From Deltaproteobacteria bacterium (lineage in GTDB: Bacteria; Desulfobacterota; Desulfarculia; Adiutricales; Adiutricaceae): a stretch of 64,000 bases of DNA. The stretch is from the NCBI GenBank assembly GCA_031263485.1, contig JAISFS010000183.1:1-64000 (forward strand), given 5' to 3'. This document shows positions 56,092-64,000 of this stretch, in pieces. Numbering within the stretch: the stretch's first letter is position 1; each line of letters opens with the position of its first letter. The translations under genes were made by a program, and so were the position numbers. Under the pieces are notes generated by a model. The model searched no databases, was not told where the DNA came from, and saw only the letters and a program-made list of their open reading frames with translations.

Positions 56092-56715
56092 CTAGATCTT
56101 CCTGGGGGGAGCGTAGACCGCGGAGGGCTCGGTCGCCGCGCAATCGGAATCCGCAGGGGCCAGCGGCGGCTGTCGCAGGACAGGAGTCGAAGGCGCACGG
56201 CGGGGAGCGGGGAGCCTGTCGCCCGGCCCGGAGAGCGGCCTCAAGGCAGGCAACATCGGCTCTGAGCGGGCCGAGGGAGGCATGGCCCTGGCGAACAGCC
56301 TCACCCAGCCGCCAGGCCTGCGCCGGACGGGGAAGCCGGCCGATTCCCTCTGGCCAGGCACTGCAGGAACCTGCCGGATCAACGGGAGCCTGGCACGCGG
56401 GAGCCTCAGCAGGGCGGTGCCGGCTGAACGACCGGCAGGGAAGCCGGGGGTTTCCCTGCCCGCCGGGGATCGTGGCTCCGCGCGGCTGGCCAATGAGGCA
56501 TCCAGTGGCCGCAGAATCGGCGTGTAGCCCGGCCGCCTGCGGCTGGGCACCGGGCAGAACGCCCTAGTCCTGGGGGCGGGGGCCGAGGGCCCTTCGCGTT
56601 CGACCACGGCCCAGATGGGCCTTTCCGCAGGAAGGTTGCCCGGGGTAACGGGCGAGGCGCCCGGGCCGTCGGGGCTGGATATGGGCCGACACCCTCTGTC
56701 AGTCATCGTCTCCAT
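56092..56715 (-). CDS. Candidate basic Pro/Arg-rich protein
   Basis: I do not recognise a family. The 207-residue frame encodes a Pro-, Arg-, Ala- and Ser-rich protein with no hydrophobic core, signal peptide or membrane segment. Composition alone would not convince me, because GC-rich antisense frames look similar. What supports it is expression context: GAGGAGG lies 9 nt before the ATG at 56715, and a promoter with perfect TATAAT and 17-bp spacing lies about 75 nt further upstream. It could be a nucleic-acid-binding or disordered protein, or an RNA gene with a chance open frame. Confidence 0.4.
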   Translation of the reverse strand: METMTDRGCRPISSPDGPGASPVTPGNLPAERPIWAVVEREGPSAPAPRTRAFCPVPSRRRPGYTPILRPLDASLASRAEPRSPAGRETPGFPAGRSAGTALLRLPRARLPLIRQVPAVPGQRESAGFPVRRRPGGWVRLFARAMPPSARSEPMLPALRPLSGPGDRLPAPRRAPSTPVLRQPPLAPADSDCAATEPSAVYAPPRKI

Positions 56716-56790
56716 CTCGCAAGACCTCCTCGGGAAGGCCCGGAAGGCGATCGCCTCGGGCACTGTGGACGTGTTTCGGTAGCCGGTCCC

Positions 56791-56819
56791 ATTATAACCT
56801 CTTTCGCGGGGTTTCTGAA
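56791..56819 (-). promoter_or_regulatory. Candidate promoter for the basic-protein gene
   Basis: On the minus strand: TTCAGA (56819-56814), a 17-bp spacer and a perfect TATAAT (56796-56791). It points toward the ATG at 56715. Confidence 0.6.
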
Positions 56820-58508
56820 CCGGTTCGGAACACGGCGGTGGCACAGACCGCTCCGGGGAAGATACCTGGAGAGCATGTCCGGAGCGACAGAATATGGGCA
56901 AGAGGGGCGGTTGGCGACCGGAAGCGGGAAGCTGGAATCGGCAGGGGGATATGGGCAAGGCGAGGCCGTAGGCCATAGCCTCGCAGACAAGGAAAAAACG
57001 CCCATCGAAGCAACGGTCAAGGTGGGCATGCGCATGGTGCGATCAGGGAGCAACGGGTGTCAGGTGCCGGACGGCCGCCTGCATCCATCCGCCTGAGCCA
57101 CAGGACTCTTGCGGCAAGGGGGCTGACAGCGGCGAGCGTGAAGCCGCCCTCCCCCTGCGCCCGGGGGTTTGCCAGGTCGGCCCGGAAACGGGCCCTGAAG
57201 GCGTCCTGGATGCCACAGGGGCCGCAAGGGGAACAGGGATGGCTTCCCCTCCAAAGTGACGACATGGCCAGGGAATGCTCATGTGCCAGGCGGCCAGGCG
57301 ACCGCAGGTTTGACCGCTCGCACACTCCGCGTCCGATGTCGTGCGAAGGACGCGAGGCCGGGAGAGGCGAGGAATCACGAAAGGACGCGAGGCCGGGCAA
57401 AGGGGCTGTGTCACCGGGCAAGGCGAGGAATGACAGAAGGACGGGAAGCCAGGCGCGGCGGTCGGCCGTTGAGGCCAGGGTCGCCGCGAAAGGGATTAGA
57501 GACGCGGCGCCTTGCCCGCCAGTCCATGAAGAGTGTGGACAGTGGCAGTACGCTGCGCAAGGAAAACCGATCGGAATTGCCGCGCTGCGATCGCCGGCGC
57601 ATCAGGTCCTGTGCCGGGCAGGACGATGCCCCCTGACGGCGCGCGAATGGGCCGCTGGAGGAAACGCCAAATCGTTCCGGAAGCGAAACTTACCGGCAAT
57701 CCTTGAAGAGTAAGGGATAGAGCACTAAATTCCTGCCATGCCGAAACTAAGGAAACCAGATACCTGACAACTGCCGTCATGGAAACCTCATGCGGAATAT
57801 AGGAAAGGTAACATGTTCCAAAATAAAATTTTATGAAATTTCAAGAAGAAAAATAATTAAATTTTTGCACCGGATATTTCCCTGGACAGCAAAACGCGTG
57901 AAGTCGACCGACCGAAAATCCGGGCCAGTGCGGATCATCTTGAGTGCATATGAGCAACGGTTAGTCCCGACGTTAACGACATTACATAAAATACGCTCAA
58001 TTATGCCCAATGACCGGCAAAGATACGGAACAGCACCGCAAGAAAATATCAGATGTCCTTAAGAGAGGATCATAAGGAACTTTTGAAGATCATTCAGAGC
58101 GATCGAACTCCCAATGGATCTCAAATGATACGCTGGTACGGCTCCTATTACAAAAAAAATTATCGGGACGCTCAAGGGACAATCGAGCGATAATCAGCGA
58201 TCGTGGAGGATAGATATAAGGAAATGAGATAATCTTGGGAGGCTTTGCAGCTTATCTCCGTCTCATTGGGACGATTCAGGAACAAATGCGTAAGATTTTC
58301 TGAACATTGCGGCGCACTTCAGCGACAGAAAGGCGCGCCTGGCCCTCTTCCGGGCCGCTAGGGCCACCTTGCGCGGAGGAACCCGATGGCTCCGCGGCGT
58401 CTCCCGCGAAGCGCGAGAGACGAGTCAGCCGGACCGGGAGCGGCTATGAAGGAATGCGAAAAATCGCTTTCATTTCCCTCGCCGTCGATGTAACATTCGC
58501 GCGTACTG

Positions 58509-58550
58509 AAAAAGGCCCCGCAGGGTGCGCCAGACGCGCCCTGCGGAGCC
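58509..58550 (-). terminator. Rho-independent terminator of dacB
   Basis: The arms at 58514-58529 and 58535-58550 pair over 16 bp with two wobble or mismatch positions, and the minus strand continues with five T residues (plus A-run 58509-58513). It is 52 nt past the dacB stop. Confidence 0.8.
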
Positions 58551-58601
58551 TCTCCCGTCGCGGTCTGGCATCATTCATCGGCCCGCGGCCCTCGTGCCCC
58601 G

Positions 58602-60116
58602 TCAGCCGCGGCCAGTCTCCGACTGTCCGGAGCCGCCCACGAGGTGGTCCTTCAAGGCGGAAAGTATCTTGTTGCGCGTGCCCGGCTGGTACTTGCCGTT
58701 CAGGAGAATCACGAAGGAAAGCGGCTCGTCCGGCCTCCCCGGCCTCTCGATGTAGCCGGCCAGGGTCTGGATGTCCGTCATGGTGCCCGTCTTGTAAAAC
58801 ACTGTCCCCCCGGGGTCGCTCTTGATTATCGTCCTTGCCGGCTCCATCACGCGCAACACTTCTGCCATCTGGCGCGCGGTCAGGCGGTTGTTGCGGGAAA
58901 GCCCGCTCCCCTCCACGAGTTCGAGTTGCGGAAGCCTGTATAGGCTAAGGAAATCCATGACCGCCCTGCGGCCCTTCTCAAAGTCCCCGGGGGGCCCGTA
59001 CTTCTCGGCGCCCATGGTCAGGAATATCTGGTTGGTCATGAAATTGTTCGAGTGTTCCAGCAGCAGGGTTAACATTTCCTGCAGGGTCTGCGTAGAGCTG
59101 TGCTCGTAGACAAGGCGCGCGTCTGCCGGAACTATGCCTCCCACTCCGATGCCGCCCGTGACCTCGACGCCGCGCCTCAAAAGCAGCTCGCGCATCAGCT
59201 CGGCGCCGTTGGTCTCTGCCGTGCGCGGGCTCTCGGAAATGTTCAGGTACACCTCACCCGACTTCTGCCCCGCCTTCTTGCCTTTTGGCCTTGTCTTCTC
59301 GGCGATGTCGAGCACGGTCGGGGTAAGCGGGGTGCATTCATTTAATTCAACCACGCCGGCTTTCCTGTCGATAAGATAGCTGACGGTGTTGAAGTTCACT
59401 CCGAAGGCGCTGTTGAAGGCGTCGTAAGGGTTTCGGGTAAACGACACCCCGTCGCCGACCACGCCCTCCTCGAAGTACGAGTCGTCCACACGGATGTCCC
59501 TCACGCGGGCAAGCCCGCGCGCGTTAAGCTGATCGGCCACGTGGCACAGCTCTTCCGAGACGAGGTACGGGTCGCCGTAGCCCTTGATCCAGAGATCGCC
59601 GTTCCCGTCGAGGTAGAAACCCGTGCGGAAGCGGTAACCCGGACCGAGGGACGAGAGCGCGGCCGCCGACGTCACGAGCTTCAGGATCGAGGCCGGGACG
59701 TAGTCCGTATCAGGGTTGAGCGAGAAGAGCTCGCTCGGCTCCCCCTGCGCCGCGTGATGATCAACCACGAGCACCGCGCCCGATCCCGCCAGGGCCTTCA
59801 CGTTGTCGGGCCACGGGAGCGACTCTGGGGCCGGTCCGCGCGCCTTCGCGGCCCGCTTGCGGGGCTTGGAGGAGCGGGACTTCGCGGCCCTCTTCGGCTT
59901 CTTCTTGCCGGAGGACGACTTCCGGGCCTGCGCCACGAGCGTAACCCCGGAGCCGCCATCCGCCTTCAACGTCTGTCCGTCTGTCAGGGTGGCCTTTATC
60001 GAAGAGGCGGCGTCCGCCTGGGGCGCGCCGGGCGCCGCCGCGCCCAGCGCGAGAGCCAGGATCGCGACCGCCAGGAGTCTGGCATGGCTTACATACTTAG
60101 TGCGCTTCGTCGTCAT
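58602..60116 (-). CDS. dacB: D-alanyl-D-alanine carboxypeptidase/endopeptidase, PBP4 (peptidase S13)
   Basis: DacB trims peptide stems and crosslinks of peptidoglycan in the periplasm. The 504-residue protein has a signal peptide (ARLLAVAILALALGAAAPG) and all three penicillin-binding motifs: SxxK as PASILKL (S143, K146), SxN as HSNNF (S356-N358) and KTG as VFYKTGTM (442-444). Between the signal peptide and the catalytic domain is a basic stretch (about residues 65-93, SSGKKKPKRAAKSRSSKPRK) not typical of PBP4. The ATG at 60116 lies inside the start region of rlpA on the other strand, so the two genes overlap head to head by 33 nt. AAAGG lies upstream of the ATG. A terminator follows. Confidence 0.93.
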   Translation of the reverse strand: MTTKRTKYVSHARLLAVAILALALGAAAPGAPQADAASSIKATLTDGQTLKADGGSGVTLVAQARKSSSGKKKPKRAAKSRSSKPRKRAAKARGPAPESLPWPDNVKALAGSGAVLVVDHHAAQGEPSELFSLNPDTDYVPASILKLVTSAAALSSLGPGYRFRTGFYLDGNGDLWIKGYGDPYLVSEELCHVADQLNARGLARVRDIRVDDSYFEEGVVGDGVSFTRNPYDAFNSAFGVNFNTVSYLIDRKAGVVELNECTPLTPTVLDIAEKTRPKGKKAGQKSGEVYLNISESPRTAETNGAELMRELLLRRGVEVTGGIGVGGIVPADARLVYEHSSTQTLQEMLTLLLEHSNNFMTNQIFLTMGAEKYGPPGDFEKGRRAVMDFLSLYRLPQLELVEGSGLSRNNRLTARQMAEVLRVMEPARTIIKSDPGGTVFYKTGTMTDIQTLAGYIERPGRPDEPLSFVILLNGKYQPGTRNKILSALKDHLVGGSGQSETGRG

Positions 60117-60641
60117 CGTCTGGCCTTTCAGCCTTCGGGCCTCAGGTTAGCGGGAACCGCGGTCGCCTGCGCCGTCCTTCTGGCGATGCTTGCGGGCTGC
60201 GCCGTTCAGCCCGCGCGGTCGGGAAAGTCGTACGTGATAAACGGCAAGAGATACCACATACTCGCCACGTCGGACGGCTACAAGGAGAAGGGACTGGCCT
60301 CCTGGTACGGCGAGCCGTTCCACGGAAGGAAGACCGCAAGCGGCGAGGTGTACGACATGAACGAGATCACCGCCGCCCACAAGACCCTCCCGCTCCACAC
60401 CTGGGTGGAGGTGGTGAACACCGAGACCCGGCAGTCGATCCTTTTGAGGATAAACGACCGCGGCCCCTTCATAGACGGCAGGATAATCGATCTCTCCAAG
60501 GAGGCGGCCAAGAAGCTGGGGGTCTACCGGCCCGGAACAGCGAAGGTCGTGGTTCAGGCCCTGCCCAAGGCCCATCAGAAGCGACTAAACGAAAAGCGCC
60601 TGAGGGCCAAGAAATCCAGGGAGGCCACCGCGTCAAGATGA
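60084..60641 (+). CDS. rlpA: RlpA-type septal lipoprotein
   Basis: The 185-residue protein has a lipoprotein signal with lipobox LAGC (near residue 44) and a double-psi beta-barrel domain: GLASWYGEPFHGRKTASGEVYDM, AAHKTLPLHTWVEVVN and INDRGPFIDGRIIDLSKEAA. In Pseudomonas RlpA is a lytic transglycosylase that acts on naked glycan; the conserved His and Asp of that group (GEPFHG and NDRGP) are present. No SPOR domain follows, unlike longer RlpA proteins, and the C-terminus is a short basic tail. The ATG at 60084 is set by CAGGAG six nt upstream, within the 5' end of dacB. The pairing with dacB makes sense for peptidoglycan remodelling. A terminator follows. Confidence 0.92.
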   Translation: MAYILSALRRHRLAFQPSGLRLAGTAVACAVLLAMLAGCAVQPARSGKSYVINGKRYHILATSDGYKEKGLASWYGEPFHGRKTASGEVYDMNEITAAHKTLPLHTWVEVVNTETRQSILLRINDRGPFIDGRIIDLSKEAAKKLGVYRPGTAKVVVQALPKAHQKRLNEKRLRAKKSREATASR

Positions 60642-60750
60642 TGCCCCGTCGGCACCTCCGCTTGCCTTAAAGAAGCAGCATTAGGCACCTTTGAAAAAAT
60701 CATTACGCTTATATATCACAAGTCGGGATATTTTCGCAAATCCTCGTAGG

Positions 60751-60794
60751 GCCCTCCGATCGGCGCACCCCCGCCGGTCGGAGGGCGCTTTTTT
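60751..60794 (+). terminator. Rho-independent terminator after rlpA
   Basis: Stem GCCCTCCGATCGGC (60751-60764) / GCCGGTCGGAGGGC (60773-60786), 14 bp with one G-T wobble and an 8-nt loop, followed by six T residues (60789-60794). Confidence 0.88.
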
Positions 60795-61079
60795 CCGTGC
60801 CTCGGAAACGCCTGCGATCCACCCTCCCCTTCCCTCGGCCAAATCGCTCCCTTCTTCAACGCGTGACCACGGCCTGGCAACCTCGCCGGGTTTCACTGTC
60901 AATTTTCCCTTGCCCAAGTGCCACCGGCTCGCCGCCTATCCTCTCACTTCACCCGCCTGTTCCAAGTTAAGATCATCCCCATGCCTTCACGCCTTCCATC
61001 CCTCAACCCAGATGCGCCTTGCTTCAGCTCCTCATCACCCTTGCCATCCTGACCGCCATCTCGCCTTTTTGACTGGTTT

Positions 61080-61250
61080 TCCGTCTGTCCTGACCGGCAT
61101 CCGCCATGCCTTCACCGAAATCCGCCATGTCCTGACCGAAATCCACCACGCCTTCACCGAAAATCCGCCCTACCCTGACAGAAGTCCCGGCTGCCCTGAC
61201 CGAAATCCCCGCCTGTCCTGACCGAAATCCCCCCCTGCCCTCACCGACAT
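61080..61250. repeat. Tandem repeat of about 21 bp
   Basis: About eight units around CCGCCATGCCTTCACCGAAAT or CCTGACCGAAATCC recur every 20-22 bp, with increasing divergence toward the end. Confidence 0.7.
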
Positions 61251-61971
61251 ACGGCCTGCAAGACTCTCGTTTTGCCGCCCTCCCCGTGACCTTTCGCCTC
61301 TCAGCGGTAGTCTCCCGTTCCACCGCCGGGTTCACCTGAGTCGCCCGCCCTCCCCGTCCACCGGTCCGGAACAAATTCACGGTCAGGCCTCCCTCCGTCT
61401 CGCACGGAAATCCGCTTCCGCCTTCTGGGCCGTTATCCATTACCCTGTCCCCCCAACACTCCCCGCCCCGCAACACGGAAAGCCGCCTCGGCTCCAGCAT
61501 AGGAGGCCGAATTGCCATCTCCCAACTCGTTTCCCATCTCCCCCCGTCAGCTCCCATGGCTTCAAACAGTCTGTGCTCCCCTCCCCCACAAGGGACGGAC
61601 TGGTCGCCGGCTCTCCGGCGGGCCTGCTGACGGTTCACCGCGCCGCGATTATCGAGGCCCTTGTGCGCCACGGGCCGCTTGCTTCTGAGCCGCCCCGGAA
61701 GCAAAGGCGAACGCTCTCCTCCACCTTGCGGGAGACGATTCTTTCTCGTCGAGCTCCCTCAAACCGGACATAGGCCAGCGAAAGTGCCTTTGGCGTCCAT
61801 AAGGCGGACAGACGGTTCTCGTCACCAGATGTACGGAAGTCTCGATACGGTACGCGCACACGGCCGGGTACAACGGGTCGCGTGCCGCCGCGCGTTTCCT
61901 CTCACGGAACCCCGGCTCCGGCACCCACCGAGACTCCTGAGGACGCCAAACGATGTTTTATGCGGCTATAA

Positions 61972-61991
61972 GGGCCCAGCGTGGTAAAATC
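61972..61991 (+). promoter_or_regulatory. Promoter-like block duplicated from the rpsB promoter
   Basis: GGGCCCAGCGTGGTAAAATC differs at only two positions from 38389-38408. It contains an extended -10 (TGGTAAAAT; TAAAAT at 61985-61990). The -35-like TTTATG (61957-61962) is 22 bp away, 5 bp more than at rpsB. The repeat-protein gene starts about 120 nt downstream. Confidence 0.55.
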
Positions 61992-62109
61992 TACTCGTCT
62001 ATGACACAGAAGCCAGGTGGGGGAAAGGGCGCGCCGAGGCCGGGAAGCCAGGCCGGGCCGGAGGGCGCCTTGTGGCCCGACCCGCGCCCTGCGGGCGGGG
62101 GAGGAACGC

Positions 62110-64000
62110 ATGCCCACGAGACACCCTGCGGAGGAGCTCTGCCGGATGGCGACGGAAGGATCCCTTCCCGAGGCCTTCGACGGCTGGGGGGCGCGCGGCC
62201 CTGACGGGGACACCGTGGCCCACGCCGCCGCCCGGGCAGGCAGGCTCCCGATGGGCTTTACTGAGTGGGGGCTCTCGGACCGCAGGGGCAGGACGGTCGC
62301 CCACGCGGCGTTGGCCCGTGGGCCTTTGCCCGAAGGCTTTTCCGAGTGGAGCCTCGCGGACGCCCGCGGCGTCACCGTTGCCCACGATGCCGCCCGGGCC
62401 GGCAGGCTTCCTGAGGGTTTCAGCGGGTGGGCGCTGGCGGACCGCCAAGGGCGCACCGTGGCCCACGCCGCGGCGCTGTGGGGAGGGTTGCCGGAAGGTT
62501 TCGAGCTGTGGGATCTGGCCGACGACGAGGGGTGGACCGTGGCGCACGCGGCCGCATTGGCCGGCAGTCTCCCCCCGGACTTCTCCCGCTGGTCGCTGTC
62601 CGAACCGGAGGGGCGCACGGTCGCCCACGTAGCGGCCTGCCGGGGCAGGCTCCCCGATGGCTTCCGGGAATGGGCGCTCGCGGACGCGGAGGGACGCACG
62701 GTGGCCCACGAGGCCGCCAGACGGGGCCTTCTGCCAGAATGCTTCGAGGACTGGGATCTGGCTGACGGCCAGGGCCGTTCGGTCGCGCTGGAAGCCGCCG
62801 AGGCGGGCATGCCTCCGCACGGCTTCTATCTGAGGGAGCCGGACTCCGCAAAGGCTCACGATGAAGCGGCGGCTGCCAACGCTCCCGGACGGAGCGTCGT
62901 CGCCGCCGCCCCGGCATCGGAGCCCGGAGGCAAGAGCGTCCTCTCACGGGAATCTGAGCCCGGCGGCAGGGCAGGATCCTCCAGGAACCAGGCCACCGGC
63001 GGCAGGGACCCGGAAGGGGCGATTGAGCTTGGACACGCCCGGAAGGGAGCTGCCGCCCAAGGCGAGGCTTTCGAAGACGGCATCCCCGGCGCGAACGCGG
63101 TCACCGGCGTGGAAGGGCTCCCGGCGGCGGAGCTCGTGCGGCTTGCCTCGGAAGGCACCCTTCCTCAGGGCTTCACGCGCTGGGAGGCCGCTGACCACGA
63201 CGGGCGCACCGCGGCTCACGCCGCGGCCTGGAACGGACGCCTGCCGCCGGATTTCCACCGCTGGGACATAGCCGACCGGGACGGCAGGACGGTCGCCCAC
63301 GTCGCGGCCTACCGGGGCCATCTTCCGCCCGACTTCAGGGGTTGGGTCATCTCGGACGCCAAGGGTCGCACCGTGGCTCATGAGGCGGCCTGCTGGGGCG
63401 GACTCCCCGAAACCTTCTCGGCCTGGGGGCTTTCCGACGGGTTGGGACGCACCGTCGCCCACACCGCCGCCGAGGCCGGGCGGCTCCCCCGCGACTTCTC
63501 GCGCTGGGAGCTTGCGGATCGCGAGGGTCGAACAGTCGCCCACGCAGCCGCCGAGTCCGGGCGGATCCCCTGCGGCTTCTCGCGCTGGGAGCTCGCGGAC
63601 CCCTTCGGCCGCACGGTAGCCCACGCCGCGGCACGCCGCGGGCGGCTTCCAGCGGACTTCGGAAGCTGGGAACTGGCCGATCATGCGGGTCGTACCGTAG
63701 CACACGAGGCGGCCCGGCGCGGGCGACTACCCGCAAGCTTCGATCGCTGGGAGCTGGCGGACGGTTCGGGACGCACCGTGGCACACGAGGCCATGGCCGC
63801 CGGCACCTTGCCCAAGGACTTTTCCCGCTGGGAACTCTCGGACTCCAAGGGCAGGACGGTCGCCCACGACGCCGCCCACGCCGGCAGGCTCCCCCGGGAC
63901 TTCCGGGGCTGGGATCTGGCCGACAGGACGGGGCGTACAGTCGCCCACGAGGCGGCGCTGGCAGGGCGGTTGCCGCCGGGGCTGGATCTCTGGGCCCTCG
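62110..64000 (+). CDS. Ankyrin-like 27-residue repeat protein, 3' end beyond the window
   Basis: The open frame starts at ATG 62110, with GGAGG five nt upstream, and runs off the end after 630 codons. It is built from 27-residue (81-bp) repeats with the pattern GRTVAHEAA, then G-x-LP, then F-x-x-W-x-LAD. The T-V-A-H-x-A-A core resembles the first helix of ankyrin repeats, but the unit is shorter than 33. Array 1 has 8 units (62206-62853, the last degenerate) after a cap (MPTRHPAEELCRMATEG). A disordered linker (about residues 249-333) follows, then a second cap (AAELVRLASEGTLPQGF) and at least 10 units (63202 onward). No signal peptide is seen. A binding scaffold or host-interaction role is possible (inference). 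Upstream sequence copies part of the rpsB promoter. Confidence 0.85.
   Translation, partial: MPTRHPAEELCRMATEGSLPEAFDGWGARGPDGDTVAHAAARAGRLPMGFTEWGLSDRRGRTVAHAALARGPLPEGFSEWSLADARGVTVAHDAARAGRLPEGFSGWALADRQGRTVAHAAALWGGLPEGFELWDLADDEGWTVAHAAALAGSLPPDFSRWSLSEPEGRTVAHVAACRGRLPDGFREWALADAEGRTVAHEAARRGLLPECFEDWDLADGQGRSVALEAAEAGMPPHGFYLREPDSAKAHDEAAAANAPGRSVVAAAPASEPGGKSVLSRESEPGGRAGSSRNQATGGRDPEGAIELGHARKGAAAQGEAFEDGIPGANAVTGVEGLPAAELVRLASEGTLPQGFTRWEAADHDGRTAAHAAAWNGRLPPDFHRWDIADRDGRTVAHVAAYRGHLPPDFRGWVISDAKGRTVAHEAACWGGLPETFSAWGLSDGLGRTVAHTAAEAGRLPRDFSRWELADREGRTVAHAAAESGRIPCGFSRWELADPFGRTVAHAAARRGRLPADFGSWELADHAGRTVAHEAARRGRLPASFDRWELADGSGRTVAHEAMAAGTLPKDFSRWELSDSKGRTVAHDAAHAGRLPRDFRGWDLADRTGRTVAHEAALAGRLPPGLDLWAL

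Larger units (their letters stand above)
56716..58601. other. Long gene-poor region with AT-rich island
   Basis: No supported gene in about 1.9 kb. It contains the promoter at 56791-56819, short repeats of GGACGCGAGGCCGGG near 57350-57400, an AT-rich island at 57780-58260 and the dacB terminator at 58509-58550. A 90-codon frame at 57790 in the island lacks a binding site. Confidence 0.55.
60642..62109. other. Intergenic region with terminator, 21-bp repeats and promoter
   Basis: It contains the rlpA terminator (60751-60794), a tandem repeat at 61080-61250 and the promoter-like block at 61972-61991. A minus-strand frame (61024-61704) runs through the repeat but has no binding site or family signal. 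Confidence 0.55.

Noticed and set aside
55515-56567. Plus-strand open frame of 350 codons
   Set aside because: Low complexity, no binding site, and antisense to the better supported candidate at 56092-56715.
57790-58062. 90-codon frame in the AT-rich island
   Set aside because: It has a Lys/Ile-rich start but no binding site, promoter or recognisable family.
61024-61704. Minus-strand open frame of 226 codons
   Set aside because: No binding site or family signal; its C-terminal part is the 21-bp repeat.

Overview
The window comes from a GC-rich Gram-negative bacterium. Outer-membrane and periplasmic genes are present (an RlpA-type lipoprotein, a PBP4/DacB-type carboxypeptidase, an MlaF-like ATPase and several Sec-type signal peptides). 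The Nif-type NifU and NifS pair, LarC and a fused AccA-AccD carboxyltransferase fit an anaerobic deltaproteobacterium-like (Desulfobacterota) lineage, but that placement is inference from gene content only. My gene calls cover about two thirds of the sequence, which is low for a bacterium. The long gaps hold tandem repeats, hairpins and a few AT-rich islands rather than genes. Starts are often TTG, preceded by AAGGAG-like sites, and several good sigma70-type promoters (about TTGACA, 17 bp, TATAAT) can be read directly.

Layout. 1-13 kb: two divergent AAA-ATPase/PD-(D/E)XK proteins (31-1740 minus, 10631-12577 plus), each with a related 122-bp element about 0.6 kb upstream of its start. Between them lie an FHA-GAF-AAA+ regulator with missing catalytic motifs, a CorC-like CBS protein, a His-rich LarC1 overlapping pyrR, and a secreted protein. 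13-28 kb: a soluble PQQ glucose dehydrogenase homologue, a paralogue of the secreted protein, a DJ-1/PfpI protein, a CheZ-like phosphatase followed by an MlaF-like ATPase (both with tandem-repeat extensions), a phosphopantetheinyl transferase, a catalytically dead NlpC/P60 lipoprotein and a Ski2-like helicase. 27.5-32.5 kb: an orphan DNA methyltransferase in a lower-GC, gene-poor zone with inverted-repeat elements, then a Pro/Ala-rich lipoprotein. 32.7-38 kb: accAD, ruvB and a Sel1-repeat protein.

38.5-51.2 kb is one co-directional run: rpsB-tsf-pyrH-frr, then an SGNH hydrolase/esterase fusion, a heterodimeric ABC exporter and a DUF721 (DciA-like) protein, with very short gaps or 4-nt overlaps after frr. 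The first exporter half carries about 385 extra residues between its membrane and ATPase domains, containing recurring helical motifs. 52.5-55.1 kb: nifU and nifS on the minus strand. 55-58.6 kb is nearly empty except for one basic Pro/Arg-rich candidate gene with its own promoter. 58.6-60.6 kb: dacB and rlpA, whose 5' ends overlap head to head. 62.1 kb to the end: the start of a large protein built from 27-residue ankyrin-like repeats that runs off the window.

The strongest unusual signals are the 27-residue repeat protein, the exporter linker with its repeated helix motif, a widespread habit of adding low-complexity or tandem-repeat extensions to otherwise ordinary proteins, and several pseudoenzyme-like proteins (the AAA+ regulator and the NlpC/P60 protein).
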